From: JAAYZQ01 sp034428935
Lineage (GTDB): Bacteria; Chloroflexota; Anaerolineae; JAAYZQ01
DNA length: 64,000 nucleotides
Reading direction: 5' to 3'
NCBI GenBank assembly: GCA_034428935.1
Contig: DAOUHB010000076.1
Location: 1 to 64,000 of the forward strand
Shown: one piece after another, positions 24,090-32,098 of the stretch
How the letters are laid out: each line of letters starts with the position of its first letter
Numbering within the stretch: the first letter of the stretch is position 1
Notes under the pieces: generated by a model
Database searches by the model: none
What the model saw: only the letters and a program-made list of their open reading frames with translations
Told to the model about the DNA's origin: nothing
Position numbers and translations under genes: made by a program

Positions 24090-24875
24090 CTACTCCCCGG
24101 GCGTCTGGAGGTGGGCGAACATGCTCACCAGCCGGCTCACGTCGCCTCGCGAGAGGCCCTGCCGCGGAACGTGCCCGCGGATGCGCTCGGCCAGCTCGGC
24201 GGGGCGTAGAATCGGAAAGGGCAGGGCCTGGCGCTCGGCCTCGGCCAGCTCGATGCTCGCCCTGGGATGGCTGAACACCACGACACCCTCGATCCAGAGA
24301 CGCGTCCGCCGGCTGAGGGCCGGATCTGTGCGCTTGATGCAGGCCCGCAAGTAATCCACGTTGCGCTTGAGCTGGCGGGCGGGGTCGCGGATGGGCCGCT
24401 CTGGTTGGGCAAAGCCACGGCGGCTGGTTTTGGCCTGGTACCACTGCCCGTCGCGGCGGTAGATTCGCCCGCTGTAGTGCTTGGTCTCCAGGGCAAAGAC
24501 GCCGTTGGGACCCACCACCAGGTGATCGACGTCGTCGCCGCGCCCCGGGAGCTTCAGGTTGTTCACCAGGTAATAGTCGTCGTCGAGGACGGACAGGACC
24601 CGCACCAGTTGCTTCTGGCCCTGCAGCCCGGCGTGGAGCTGGGCGCGCCGCGTGCGGTTGCCCGCGTAGCGCGCCTCGCTGATGATCACGCCCACCGCGG
24701 CCGCGGCCGCAAGCGCGGCCAGGACCAGGGCCGGCCAGGGCGGCAGGTCGGCGGCGGCGGTCAGGAAGGCAGCCAGTACGGCCAGGGCGGCGAGGATCAA
24801 CAGCGCCCGGCGCCAGTTGCGCCGCGGCGACACCAAGCTGGCCCGGGCCAACTCTTCGGCCACGTGGTCCGCCAT
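24090..24875 (-). CDS. NERD-domain membrane protein
   Basis: A 261-residue protein with a short cytosolic N-terminus, two TM helices (about residues 20-65), and a NERD (nuclease-related) domain. The NERD core has D-H-L-V-V-G-P-N-G-V-F-A-L-E-T-K, with the D...E-x-K of the PD-(D/E)XK fold. NERD domains are predicted nucleases or nucleic-acid-binding domains anchored at the membrane. The ATG at 24875 starts a plausible N-terminus; the upstream reading is in the overlapping frame of the solute-binding gene. It follows that gene by 26 bases. Confidence 0.85.
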   Translation of the reverse strand: MADHVAEELARASLVSPRRNWRRALLILAALAVLAAFLTAAADLPPWPALVLAALAAAAAVGVIISEARYAGNRTRRAQLHAGLQGQKQLVRVLSVLDDDYYLVNNLKLPGRGDDVDHLVVGPNGVFALETKHYSGRIYRRDGQWYQAKTSRRGFAQPERPIRDPARQLKRNVDYLRACIKRTDPALSRRTRLWIEGVVVFSHPRASIELAEAERQALPFPILRPAELAERIRGHVPRQGLSRGDVSRLVSMFAHLQTPGE

Positions 24876-24901
24876 GTTGATGACGTGCAAGGTTCTCCAG
24901 C

Positions 24902-26320
24902 CTATGGCTGCCGCGATAGAACGGCGTTGGTCTTCAGGGCCGCCTGGTCGAGGGCGGTCTGTGGATCGGCATACCCCTGGGTGACGGACAGGATGGCGGT
25001 ATAGAGGATGTCCTGCACTTCCAGGCTCGCCGGAAATACGGGCTCCGGCTGGCCGTGGCGCACTATCCCCTTTACCTGGGTGGCGACAAATGGGTGGGCC
25101 GCCAGGGTATCGGTCATCCAGTCGAGGGCCGACAGCCTGACGGGCATGGCTTCCAGCTCCGAGGCCCACTGCGCCGCCTGGGGAGCCTCGGTGAACCAAC
25201 GGATGAGCCTCCAGGCCGCTCGCTGGCGGGCGGGGTCGGTGCTCATGATGACAAAGCTGCTGCCGTAAAGCAGCGTGGCAGGGTCGTCGGGGTTGGCCTG
25301 GGGCACGAGGGCCTGGTGCCAGTTAAAGGGCTCGACGCCGTTGTGCAGGGCGCCTTCGTATGCGTCCAGGTAGAGGGGGGTGTTGCCCGTGGACGAGAAG
25401 GCAAAGGCCGCCTGCCCGTAGCCAAAGGCCTGATAATCCCCGTACGTTTCCTGGGGGCGCCAGGCCAGCCCGGCGTCGATGAGCCGGCGGAGGAGAGCCA
25501 GGCTCTCCACACCTGCCGGCTCGTTGAATGTCGCCCGGTGCGCGGTTGGATCCAGCAGCCGCCCGCCCCGGCTGTAAAGCCAGGCGATAAAGGTCGATAC
25601 GTTCTCCACGTAAGGGTAGCACAGCACGCCCGTCTGGGCCGCCACGTCGTAGCAGGCCTGCTCGAACTCTTCCCACGTGCTCGGGGCGCGGTTCCAGCCC
25701 GCCTCCGCCAGGAGTGTGTCGTTGGCCCACATGCCCACGGCGTTCTGGGCAAAGGGAAAGGCCAGGACCTCCCGGCCGCTGCCGGCCAGCCGCCCGGCAT
25801 CCAGAGACGCAGGCACAAGGTCGGCCAGATCCTCCTGGCTGAAGCCCAGCTCGACGTCGGTCAGGAAGGGGTCCAGGGGCGCGATGGCGCCGATGGGGGC
25901 GTACTGGGCAATCATGGCCGGAAAGGCCACCGCCAGATCGGGCAGCTCGCCATCGGGCAGTTCTGACATGATGGCGTCGTGGATGCTGCCGTAGCCGCTC
26001 CAGGGCACCAGATCGACCACCACGTCGCGGTTCTCCAGCTCAAAGGCATGGACCATCTCTGCCAGGAGCAGGCCCTGGGCACGGTCCAGGGGCAGCGGTT
26101 CCCAGAAGACGAGGGCGGTGACGCCCGGGGTAATGGTCGCCGTTGCTTCGGGCTCGATGCTGGGTGTTGGCTCGTCCACCAGCGCCGTCGGCAGCGGGCC
26201 GGTCTGGAGCAGCGCGCAGCCGGTGAGGAGGCCGGCCAGGAGCAAGAGGGGGATGGCCAGGCCGATGGTGCGCGCTCGAACGATCCTCGCCAGGAGGGTC
26301 GCGTGGGAAGCATTCTCCAT
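24902..26320 (-). CDS. ABC-transporter extracellular sugar-binding lipoprotein (orphan)
   Basis: A 472-residue family 1 solute-binding lipoprotein. It has a signal peptide with lipobox (L-T-G-C at about residue 35), a Thr/Pro linker, then the SBP fold (LVFWEPLPLDRA; W-A-N-D-T-L-L-A-E-A-G; P-S-T-W-E-E-F). The WEEF motif is typical of carbohydrate-binding members. No permease or ATPase gene is adjacent, so it may work with components elsewhere. Expression starts from a strong promoter (26393-26421) divergent from the MocA-like gene. Confidence 0.88.
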   Translation of the reverse strand: MENASHATLLARIVRARTIGLAIPLLLLAGLLTGCALLQTGPLPTALVDEPTPSIEPEATATITPGVTALVFWEPLPLDRAQGLLLAEMVHAFELENRDVVVDLVPWSGYGSIHDAIMSELPDGELPDLAVAFPAMIAQYAPIGAIAPLDPFLTDVELGFSQEDLADLVPASLDAGRLAGSGREVLAFPFAQNAVGMWANDTLLAEAGWNRAPSTWEEFEQACYDVAAQTGVLCYPYVENVSTFIAWLYSRGGRLLDPTAHRATFNEPAGVESLALLRRLIDAGLAWRPQETYGDYQAFGYGQAAFAFSSTGNTPLYLDAYEGALHNGVEPFNWHQALVPQANPDDPATLLYGSSFVIMSTDPARQRAAWRLIRWFTEAPQAAQWASELEAMPVRLSALDWMTDTLAAHPFVATQVKGIVRHGQPEPVFPASLEVQDILYTAILSVTQGYADPQTALDQAALKTNAVLSRQP

Positions 26321-26392
26321 CGAGCTTTATCTCCTCGCTGAACGTTGCCGGGGCGTCAGGGCTGGCCGTCCTGGACCCGCGCCGCCTCAGCT

Positions 26393-26421
26393 ATTATAGC
26401 AGAAAGGGTGGTGATCGTCAA
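26393..26421 (-). promoter_or_regulatory. promoter for the solute-binding lipoprotein
   Basis: Minus strand TTGACG, 17-bp spacer, perfect TATAAT, about 70 bases before the ATG at 26320. Confidence 0.7.
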
Positions 26422-26444
26422 ACCAATCGATGCCGGCACATTAC

Positions 26445-26473
26445 TTGTGCGGGCACACGTTTCGTGATAGAAT
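26445..26473 (+). promoter_or_regulatory. promoter for the MocA-like gene and downstream operon
   Basis: TTGTGC, 17-bp spacer, TAGAAT. Transcription near 26480 rules out the GTG at 26464 as start codon. Confidence 0.55.
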
Positions 26474-26505
26474 TGGTGGTTGTGAGTGACGAAAAAGAGG
26501 CGCCG

Positions 26506-27093
26506 ATGCCCGTGGCCGCGGTCCTGCTGGCCGCGGGCGGCTCCAGGCGCATGGGGCAAACGAAACAACTCTTGCCCATCGACGGGCAGCCGATGGTACG
26601 CCGTGTGGCGCAGACCGTGTGCCAGGCCGGCCTGGCACAGGTGGTGGCCGTCGTCGGCGCCGAGGGCGAGCGCGTCGCCCGGGCGCTGGCCGACCTGGAC
26701 CTGGAGATCGTCCACAACCAGGCCTGGCAGCGGGGCATGAGCACCTCGGTGCGCGCCGGGATTGAGGCCTTGCGGCCCGAGATCGAGGCGGCCCTCCTCG
26801 TCCTGGCCGACCAGCCGGGGCTGACGCTCGATGCCTTGAAGGCCCTGGTGGAGGCCTATCGCGCCACGCGGGCACCCATCGTCGCGCCCTATTACCAGGG
26901 CCGGCGCGGCAATCCTGTGCTGTTTGCCCGCTCCCTGTTCGCCGATCTGGGCCAGGTGGAGGGCGACCAGGGAGGCCGGGCCCTCCTCGTCCGTTACGAG
27001 CAGGACGTGGCGCGGGTCGATCTGGACGATGCTGCGATCCTCCTCGACGTCGATACCAGGCAAGATTATGAGGGTCTATGCAGCGAGAAGTGA
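26506..27093 (+). CDS. MobA/MocA-like molybdenum-cofactor nucleotidyltransferase
   Basis: A 195-residue nucleotidyltransferase of the NTP_transf_3 type. The nucleotide-binding loop is L-L-A-A-G-G-S-R-R-M-G, followed by T-K-Q-L-L-P. Later D-Q-P-G-L-T and R-R-G-N-P-V-L-F match MocA-type enzymes, which attach CMP (or GMP) to molybdopterin. The start ATG at 26506 gives the family's M-P-V-A-A-V-L-L-A-A-G-G N-terminus; a GTG at 26485 is possible. It overlaps the MFS gene by 16 bases. No molybdoenzyme genes lie nearby, so the target is not fixed. Confidence 0.85.
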   Translation: MPVAAVLLAAGGSRRMGQTKQLLPIDGQPMVRRVAQTVCQAGLAQVVAVVGAEGERVARALADLDLEIVHNQAWQRGMSTSVRAGIEALRPEIEAALLVLADQPGLTLDALKALVEAYRATRAPIVAPYYQGRRGNPVLFARSLFADLGQVEGDQGGRALLVRYEQDVARVDLDDAAILLDVDTRQDYEGLCSEK

Positions 27094-28484
27094 CTTCAGG
27101 ACAGACCGCGGCCGAAGTGACCACCAGGCGTGCGGCCCTCTATGCCACCACGCTCACGTCCTTTCTGACCCCCTTTATGGACTCGGGGGCCAACGTCGCC
27201 CTGCCCGAAATCAGCCGGCAGTTTGGCATGGATGCCGTCGTCCTATCGTGGGTGCGCATGGGCTATCTCCTGGCCGCGGCCATCTTCCTGGTACCCTTTG
27301 GAAAGCTGGCCGACATCCACGGCCGCAAGAGGGTCTATGCCTACGGCACGGTTATCTTTACGCTGGCGGCGCTGACCACCGGCCTATCAACGTCCACAAC
27401 CATGTTCCTGGGGGCGCGCGTCCTGCAGGGCCTGGGCAGCGCCATGATCTTTGGCACCGGCGTGGCCATCCTCACCTCGGCCTACCCGCCCAGCGACCGC
27501 GGCCGGGTGCTGGGCATCAACGTCGCCGCCGTCTACCTGGCGGCGTCGCTGGGACCGTCCATCGGCGGCGTGCTGACGGCGCATTTTGGCTGGCGGAGTA
27601 TCTTTGCCGTTTCGGTGGCACTCGGCACCGTCGCCCTCTGGTTTATCTCGACCCGCCTGCGGGGTGAATGGGCCGAGGCCCGGGACGAGCGGTTCGACCT
27701 GCCCGGCTCCCTCATCTATGCCGTCTCCCTCGTCGCCCTGATGCTGGGCATCTCGCGGCTGCCCGGCGTGACGGCGGCAGGCCTCGCCGCCGCCGGTGTG
27801 GTGGGCCTTGGGGTCTTTGCCGGGTGGGAGATGCGGGCCCGGGTACCCGTGCTGGACATTCGCCTGTTGGGGTCGAACCGGACCTTTGCCTTCTCCAACC
27901 TGGCGGCCCTGATCAACTATGCTGCCACCGCGGCCATCGCTTTCCTGTTGAGCCTCTACCTGCGCTATATCAAGGGCCTCGACGCCCAGACGGCCGGCCT
28001 GGTGCTCATCGCCCAGCCCGTGGTCCAGGCCATCTTTTCTCCGTTGGCGGGCAGGCTTTCGGACCGCATCGAGCCGCGCATCGTCGCTTCGGCGGGCATG
28101 TCCCTGACCGCCCTCGGGCTGGTGCTGCTGGTGCTCATCAGCCCTACGACGCCGCTGTGGGCCATCATCCTGCGCCTGGGCCTGCTGGGCTTTGGCTTCG
28201 CGCTCTTTTCCTCGCCCAACATGAACGGCATCATGGGCGCCGTAGACAAGAGGCTGTACGGCGTGGCCTCGGCCATGCTGGCCACCATGCGCCTCATGGG
28301 CCAGATGCTCAGCCAGGCCATCGCCACCCTCCTCTTTGCCCTGTACATTGGCCGGGTCGAGATCGCGCCCCAGAATTATCCGCAGTTTATGGCCGCCGCC
28401 AAGACGGCGTTCGCCATCTTTGCCGTGCTGTGCGGGTTTGGCATCCTGGCCTCCATGGCCCGGGGCAGGATCCGCCAGGCGTGA
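27078..28484 (+). CDS. MFS drug/proton antiporter, DHA2 (14-TM) type
   Basis: A 468-residue MFS transporter with about 14 hydrophobic segments. The first TM has the DHA2-type pattern (TSFLTPFMDSGANVALPEI), and the loop 2-3 motif is G-K-L-A-D-I-H-G-R-K-R. Motif C-like G-P-S-I-G-G-V-L follows. The family exports drugs or other amphiphiles. The gene overlaps the end of the MocA-like gene and is 26 bases upstream of the HAD gene. Confidence 0.9.
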   Translation: MQREVTSGQTAAEVTTRRAALYATTLTSFLTPFMDSGANVALPEISRQFGMDAVVLSWVRMGYLLAAAIFLVPFGKLADIHGRKRVYAYGTVIFTLAALTTGLSTSTTMFLGARVLQGLGSAMIFGTGVAILTSAYPPSDRGRVLGINVAAVYLAASLGPSIGGVLTAHFGWRSIFAVSVALGTVALWFISTRLRGEWAEARDERFDLPGSLIYAVSLVALMLGISRLPGVTAAGLAAAGVVGLGVFAGWEMRARVPVLDIRLLGSNRTFAFSNLAALINYAATAAIAFLLSLYLRYIKGLDAQTAGLVLIAQPVVQAIFSPLAGRLSDRIEPRIVASAGMSLTALGLVLLVLISPTTPLWAIILRLGLLGFGFALFSSPNMNGIMGAVDKRLYGVASAMLATMRLMGQMLSQAIATLLFALYIGRVEIAPQNYPQFMAAAKTAFAIFAVLCGFGILASMARGRIRQA

Positions 28485-28509
28485 GTACCAGATAGGATGG
28501 GCTAGTCAA

Positions 28510-29325
28510 GTGGACATTACCCCTGGAATCGAGATCCTGCGTTCCATTCGCCACCTCATCGTCGACATGGACGGCGTTCTCTATCGTGGCGCCGAGATGA
28601 TCCCCGGCACCCCCCAGTTCCTCGCCTTCTTGCGCGAGCAAAGCATCGGCTTTGTCCTGGCGACCAATAATGCCACCCGCACGCCGCAGCAGTTCGTGGA
28701 CAAGCTGGCGGGCATGGGCGTGGGGGTCGAGCCGGCCGAGATCTTGACCTCGTCGCAGGCCACGGCCGGCTACCTGGCCGGCGTCGCCCGGCCGGGCACG
28801 CGGGTGTTTGTGGTGGGCATGGACGGCCTGCGCGCGGCCCTCCAGGCGGCAGGCTTTGAGCTGGTGGAAGAAGATCCGGAGTATGTGGTCGCGGGCATGG
28901 ACTTTACCATTTGCTACGAGCGCCTCGCCGAGGCTACGCTGCACATCCGGGCTGGCGCCGGGTTTGTGGGAACCAACGCGGACCTGACCTTTCCCTCGGA
29001 GCGGGGCATCGTGCCCGGCGCCGGCTCGCTGCTGGCTCTGCTGGAGGCCGCCACGGGTGTCAAGCCGCGGGTCATTGGCAAGCCGGAGACGACCATGATG
29101 GAGCAGGCCATGATGCGCCTGGGCGCCGTGCGGGAAACGACGGCCGCCCTGGGCGACCGGCTGGAAACCGACATCCTCGCCGGCAAGCGCGCCGGGCTGT
29201 GCACCCTCCTCGTGCTCAGCGGCGTCACCGACCGCTCCCTCCTGGCCACATCCGAGATCCAGCCCGACCTGGTGTTTGAAAACGTGGCCGACCTGTGGGC
29301 CACCTGGAAAGAAGTCCTGGCGTGA
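28510..29325 (+). CDS. NagD-like HAD-superfamily phosphatase
   Basis: A 271-residue class IIA HAD hydrolase. Motif I is D-M-D-G-V-L-Y-R-G, motif II has A-T-N-N-A-T-R-T-P near residue 55, and motif IV is G-D-R-L-E-T-D-I-L-A-G. NagD-like enzymes dephosphorylate nucleotides or sugar phosphates (PNPase type); the substrate is unknown. The GTG at 28510 starts after the MFS stop and gives the usual N-terminus. Its last 4 bases overlap the rlmN start. Confidence 0.9.
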   Translation: MDITPGIEILRSIRHLIVDMDGVLYRGAEMIPGTPQFLAFLREQSIGFVLATNNATRTPQQFVDKLAGMGVGVEPAEILTSSQATAGYLAGVARPGTRVFVVGMDGLRAALQAAGFELVEEDPEYVVAGMDFTICYERLAEATLHIRAGAGFVGTNADLTFPSERGIVPGAGSLLALLEAATGVKPRVIGKPETTMMEQAMMRLGAVRETTAALGDRLETDILAGKRAGLCTLLVLSGVTDRSLLATSEIQPDLVFENVADLWATWKEVLA

Positions 29326-30422
29326 CAAAACCCATTGCCTTGTATGACCTCAGCTACCAGGAGCTGACCGAGCTGCTCACCTCCTGGGGCGAGCCCCGGT
29401 TCCGCGCCGACCAGGTGTGGGGCTGGCTCTATCGCTCGCTGGTGGACGACGTGGCCGGGATGAAGAACCTGCCGCAGTCCCTGCGCGAAAGGCTGGCGGC
29501 AGAGACGGTCCTGAACCTCCTGGAGCCCGTGGCCGAGCAGGAATCCCTTTCGGGCCAGACGCGCAAGGTGCTCTTTCGCCTGGCCGACGGCAACACCCTG
29601 GAGAGCGTCCTCATGCTCTACGACGAGCGGCGCACGGCCTGCATCTCGTCGCAGGTGGGCTGCGGCATGGGCTGTACCTTTTGCGCCACGGGACAGGGCG
29701 GCCTGGCGCGCAACCTCACCGCGGGCGAGATCCTGGCCCAGGTGCTCTACTTTGCCCGCGGGCTGCGGGCCGTCGAGATCGAGCGGGCCGCGGCCGCGGG
29801 CGACCGCGCCCGGCTGGAGGAGCAGCCCGTCACGAACCTGGTGTTCATGGGCATGGGCGAGCCCCTGGCCAACTATGCCGCTACCCGGAAGGCCATCGAA
29901 ACCCTGGGCGATGAGCGGGGTTATAACCTTGGAGCCAGGCGCGTGACCGTGTCGACCGTGGGCCTGGTGCCAGGCATCCGCCGGCTGGCCGAGGAGGGCT
30001 TGCCCGTGAACCTCGCGGTGTCGCTGCACGCCGCCGACGACGAGCTGAGGGACCGGCTGGTGCCCGTGAACCGGCGCTATCCCCTGGGCGAGTTGCTGCC
30101 CGCCGTCCGGGCCTATGCGGCGAAAACCGGGAGGCGGGTGACCATCGAGTATGCTCTCATCGACGGCGTGAACGACTCGGTGGAGCAGGCCCGGCGCCTG
30201 TCTGGCTTGTTGGAAGGGCTGTTGTGCCACGTGAACCTGATCCCGTTGAACCCCACGCCCGGGGTGGCCCTCCAACCCTCTCCGCGGGAGACGGTGGACG
30301 CGTTTCGGAACGAGCTGGAGTGGGCGGGCATCCCCGCCACGGTGCGCATGCGCCGCGGAATCGACATCGAGGCCGGCTGCGGGCAGTTGCGGCGCCGGGA
30401 AGCGGGCGAAAGCCCTCGCTAA
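29322..30422 (+). CDS. rlmN: 23S rRNA/tRNA (adenine-C2) methyltransferase
   Basis: A 366-residue radical-SAM enzyme that methylates A2503 of 23S rRNA (and A37 of some tRNAs). The cluster motif is C-G-M-G-C-T-F-C-A-T-G, the family-specific M-G-M-G-E-P segment is present, and the methyl-carrying Cys is in the C-terminal G-C-G-Q-L. The GTG at 29322 overlaps the stop of the HAD gene and gives the canonical N-terminus (L-Y-D-L-S-Y-Q-E-L-T-E-L-L). An upstream in-frame ATG would extend it inside the HAD gene. Confidence 0.95.
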   Translation: MTKPIALYDLSYQELTELLTSWGEPRFRADQVWGWLYRSLVDDVAGMKNLPQSLRERLAAETVLNLLEPVAEQESLSGQTRKVLFRLADGNTLESVLMLYDERRTACISSQVGCGMGCTFCATGQGGLARNLTAGEILAQVLYFARGLRAVEIERAAAAGDRARLEEQPVTNLVFMGMGEPLANYAATRKAIETLGDERGYNLGARRVTVSTVGLVPGIRRLAEEGLPVNLAVSLHAADDELRDRLVPVNRRYPLGELLPAVRAYAAKTGRRVTIEYALIDGVNDSVEQARRLSGLLEGLLCHVNLIPLNPTPGVALQPSPRETVDAFRNELEWAGIPATVRMRRGIDIEAGCGQLRRREAGESPR

Positions 30423-30425
30423 GGC

Positions 30426-30454
30426 TTGCATTTTTGCTCAAAAGAATGTATGAT
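30426..30454 (+). promoter_or_regulatory. promoter for rpe
   Basis: TTGCAT, 17-bp spacer, TATGAT, immediately after the rlmN stop codon. It supports the GTG at 30482 as the rpe start. Confidence 0.65.
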
Positions 30455-30481
30455 TCTGCTTGAGCAAGAGTGGAGAATGCT

Positions 30482-31144
30482 GTGGCTGGACGTGTAAAAA
30501 TAGCGCCGTCGATCCTTGCGGCCGACTTTGCCCGGCTGGGCGCCGAGGTAGCCGAGGCCGAGGCGGCAGGCGCCGATTATATTCATGTGGACGTGATGGA
30601 CGGGCACTTTGTGCCCAACCTCACCATGGGCCCGCCCATCGTCAGAGCCGTTCGGCGTGTTACAGAGCTGCCCCTGGACGTGCACCTGATGATGGAGGCC
30701 CCGGAGCGTTACCTGGCCGATTTTGCCGAGGCCGGGGCCAACATCCTGACCGTGCACGTCGAGACGTGCCCGCACCTGCATCGCACGGTGGAACAGATCA
30801 AGGAGCTTGGCTGCCGGGCCGGGGTTACCCTCAACCCGGCCACGCCGGCTGCCAGCCTGCAAGAGATTTTGCGCTTTGCCGATCTCGTGCTGGTCATGAC
30901 CGTCAATCCTGGCTTTGGCGGCCAGCGCTATATCGAGGGGATAGAGGACAAGATCGGGCAGGTACGGGCCATGCTGGACGACGGCGGGCTGCACGCCGAG
31001 CTGGAGGTGGATGGCGGCATCGACGCCGAGACGGCGGGCCGGGTTGTGCGAGCAGGAGCAGACGTGCTGGTGGCAGGGACGGCGATTTTTGGTGCGGAAG
31101 AAGGCGTACGCAGTGCTATCGAGCGGATCCGCAATGCGTTCTGA
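30482..31144 (+). CDS. rpe: ribulose-phosphate 3-epimerase
   Basis: A 220-residue TIM-barrel epimerase of the pentose phosphate pathway. Metal/catalytic motifs are I-H-V-D-V-M-D-G-H-F-V-P-N, the L-D-V-H-L-M segment, and V-N-P-G-F-G-G-Q in loop 6, followed by E-V-D-G-G-I. The GTG at 30482 has GGAG 7 bases upstream; a GTG at 30470 is an alternative. It is convergent with rpmB. Confidence 0.95.
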   Translation: MAGRVKIAPSILAADFARLGAEVAEAEAAGADYIHVDVMDGHFVPNLTMGPPIVRAVRRVTELPLDVHLMMEAPERYLADFAEAGANILTVHVETCPHLHRTVEQIKELGCRAGVTLNPATPAASLQEILRFADLVLVMTVNPGFGGQRYIEGIEDKIGQVRAMLDDGGLHAELEVDGGIDAETAGRVVRAGADVLVAGTAIFGAEEGVRSAIERIRNAF

Positions 31145-31241
31145 GGGCAAAGCGAGAACCCGTCCGCTGCAGCCGGGGCTGCAAGGGACGGGCTCCCATT
31201 CCTGCGGAAGGCGGCCTGGACCGCCGGCAGTTTTCTTTTGC

Positions 31242-31430
31242 TCAGGTAGTCTGGCGCTTGTTCAGGGTGCGCAGGCAGCGCGTGCAGAGGGTCATCCGCT
31301 GGGGCCGCCCATCGCGGTAGATCGTAACCTTCTGAACGTTGGGCTTCCACTGGCGCTTGGTGTGCACCATGGAGTGGCTGACGTTGTGCCCAAACGATGG
31401 TGTCTTGCCGCAAATTTCACATTTTGCCAT
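31242..31430 (-). CDS. rpmB: 50S ribosomal protein L28
   Basis: A 62-residue L28: starts M-A-K-C-E-I-C-G-K-T-P-S-F-G-H-N-V-S-H-S and ends with M-T-L-C-T-R-C-L-R-T-L. It is the zinc-binding (C+) form with two C-x2-C pairs. It is convergent with rpe, and has its own promoter. Confidence 0.95.
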   Translation of the reverse strand: MAKCEICGKTPSFGHNVSHSMVHTKRQWKPNVQKVTIYRDGRPQRMTLCTRCLRTLNKRQTT

Positions 31431-31503
31431 AATTGCACCTCTCCTACATAGATAGAGCCAGCCTGGAAAGCGCTGGCCCGACGTGGTCCGGTTTGCGGCG
31501 ACT

Positions 31504-31532
31504 ATCATACCACAGGCCGGTCCACAGTGCAA
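31504..31532 (-). promoter_or_regulatory. promoter for rpmB
   Basis: Minus strand TTGCAC, 17-bp spacer, TATGAT. The 5' leader is about 65-70 bases. Confidence 0.6.
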
Positions 31533-31675
31533 ACCGGGCAAGGTGTAGTGCGCAATGTGGTGCTTATCGAAGAGCTGAGGGTCCTGGAAGTGCGAGTTGG
31601 AACGGTCCTGGATGGTGTACGGGTCATGGAAATCGGAATGCAGTCGCACAAGCACAGGAGGTCAGGGGACGATCC

Positions 31676-32026
31676 ATGGAACAGAGCAGCCTGGGAAAGA
31701 TCGAGGTAACGCCGACGGCGATCGCCAGCCTGGCGAGCCAGGCCGTCCTCGAGTGTTATGGCGTGGTCGGCATGGCCGTCAAGGACCTGGCAAGTGGTCT
31801 CGTCCAGATCCTGGCGCCCGCCAGTCACAGGCGCGGGGTCAATGTCCAGATCCTCGACGGCGAGATTATCATCGATCTGTACGTAGTCATCGAATATGGC
31901 ACGCGCATTGCCATTGTTGCGCGCAACATGCAGAGCGCCGTCAAATATACCGTGGAGCGAGCCCTGGGCGTGCCGGTGACCGCGGTGAATGTGCACGTTC
32001 AGGACCTTCGAGTGAGCGCCGACTAG
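31676..32026 (+). CDS. Asp23/Gls24-family protein
   Basis: A 116-residue Asp23 (DUF322) protein with the family's G-K-I-E-V-T-P-x-A-I, then A-x-x-x-V-x-x-C-Y-G-V-V-G-M, then I-D-L-Y-V-V-I-E-Y-G and closing A-V-N-V-H-V-Q-D-L. Asp23 proteins associate with the membrane and are linked to cell-envelope homeostasis. Asp23-DAK2(FakA) adjacency, as here, is conserved in Firmicutes and others. A second Asp23 gene lies before nusB. Confidence 0.9.
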   Translation: MEQSSLGKIEVTPTAIASLASQAVLECYGVVGMAVKDLASGLVQILAPASHRRGVNVQILDGEIIIDLYVVIEYGTRIAIVARNMQSAVKYTVERALGVPVTAVNVHVQDLRVSAD

Positions 32027-32098
32027 GGCTTTGCCCGTCCACCGCCGGGGCCGGGCTGCGGAGAGAGCGTGATCAATAGAAGCCAGGAGGCAGCAGCA

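Noticed and set aside
31150..31200. Imperfect GC hairpin after rpe
   Set aside because: It has mismatches and no T-run; could be a terminator for rpe but I cannot support it.
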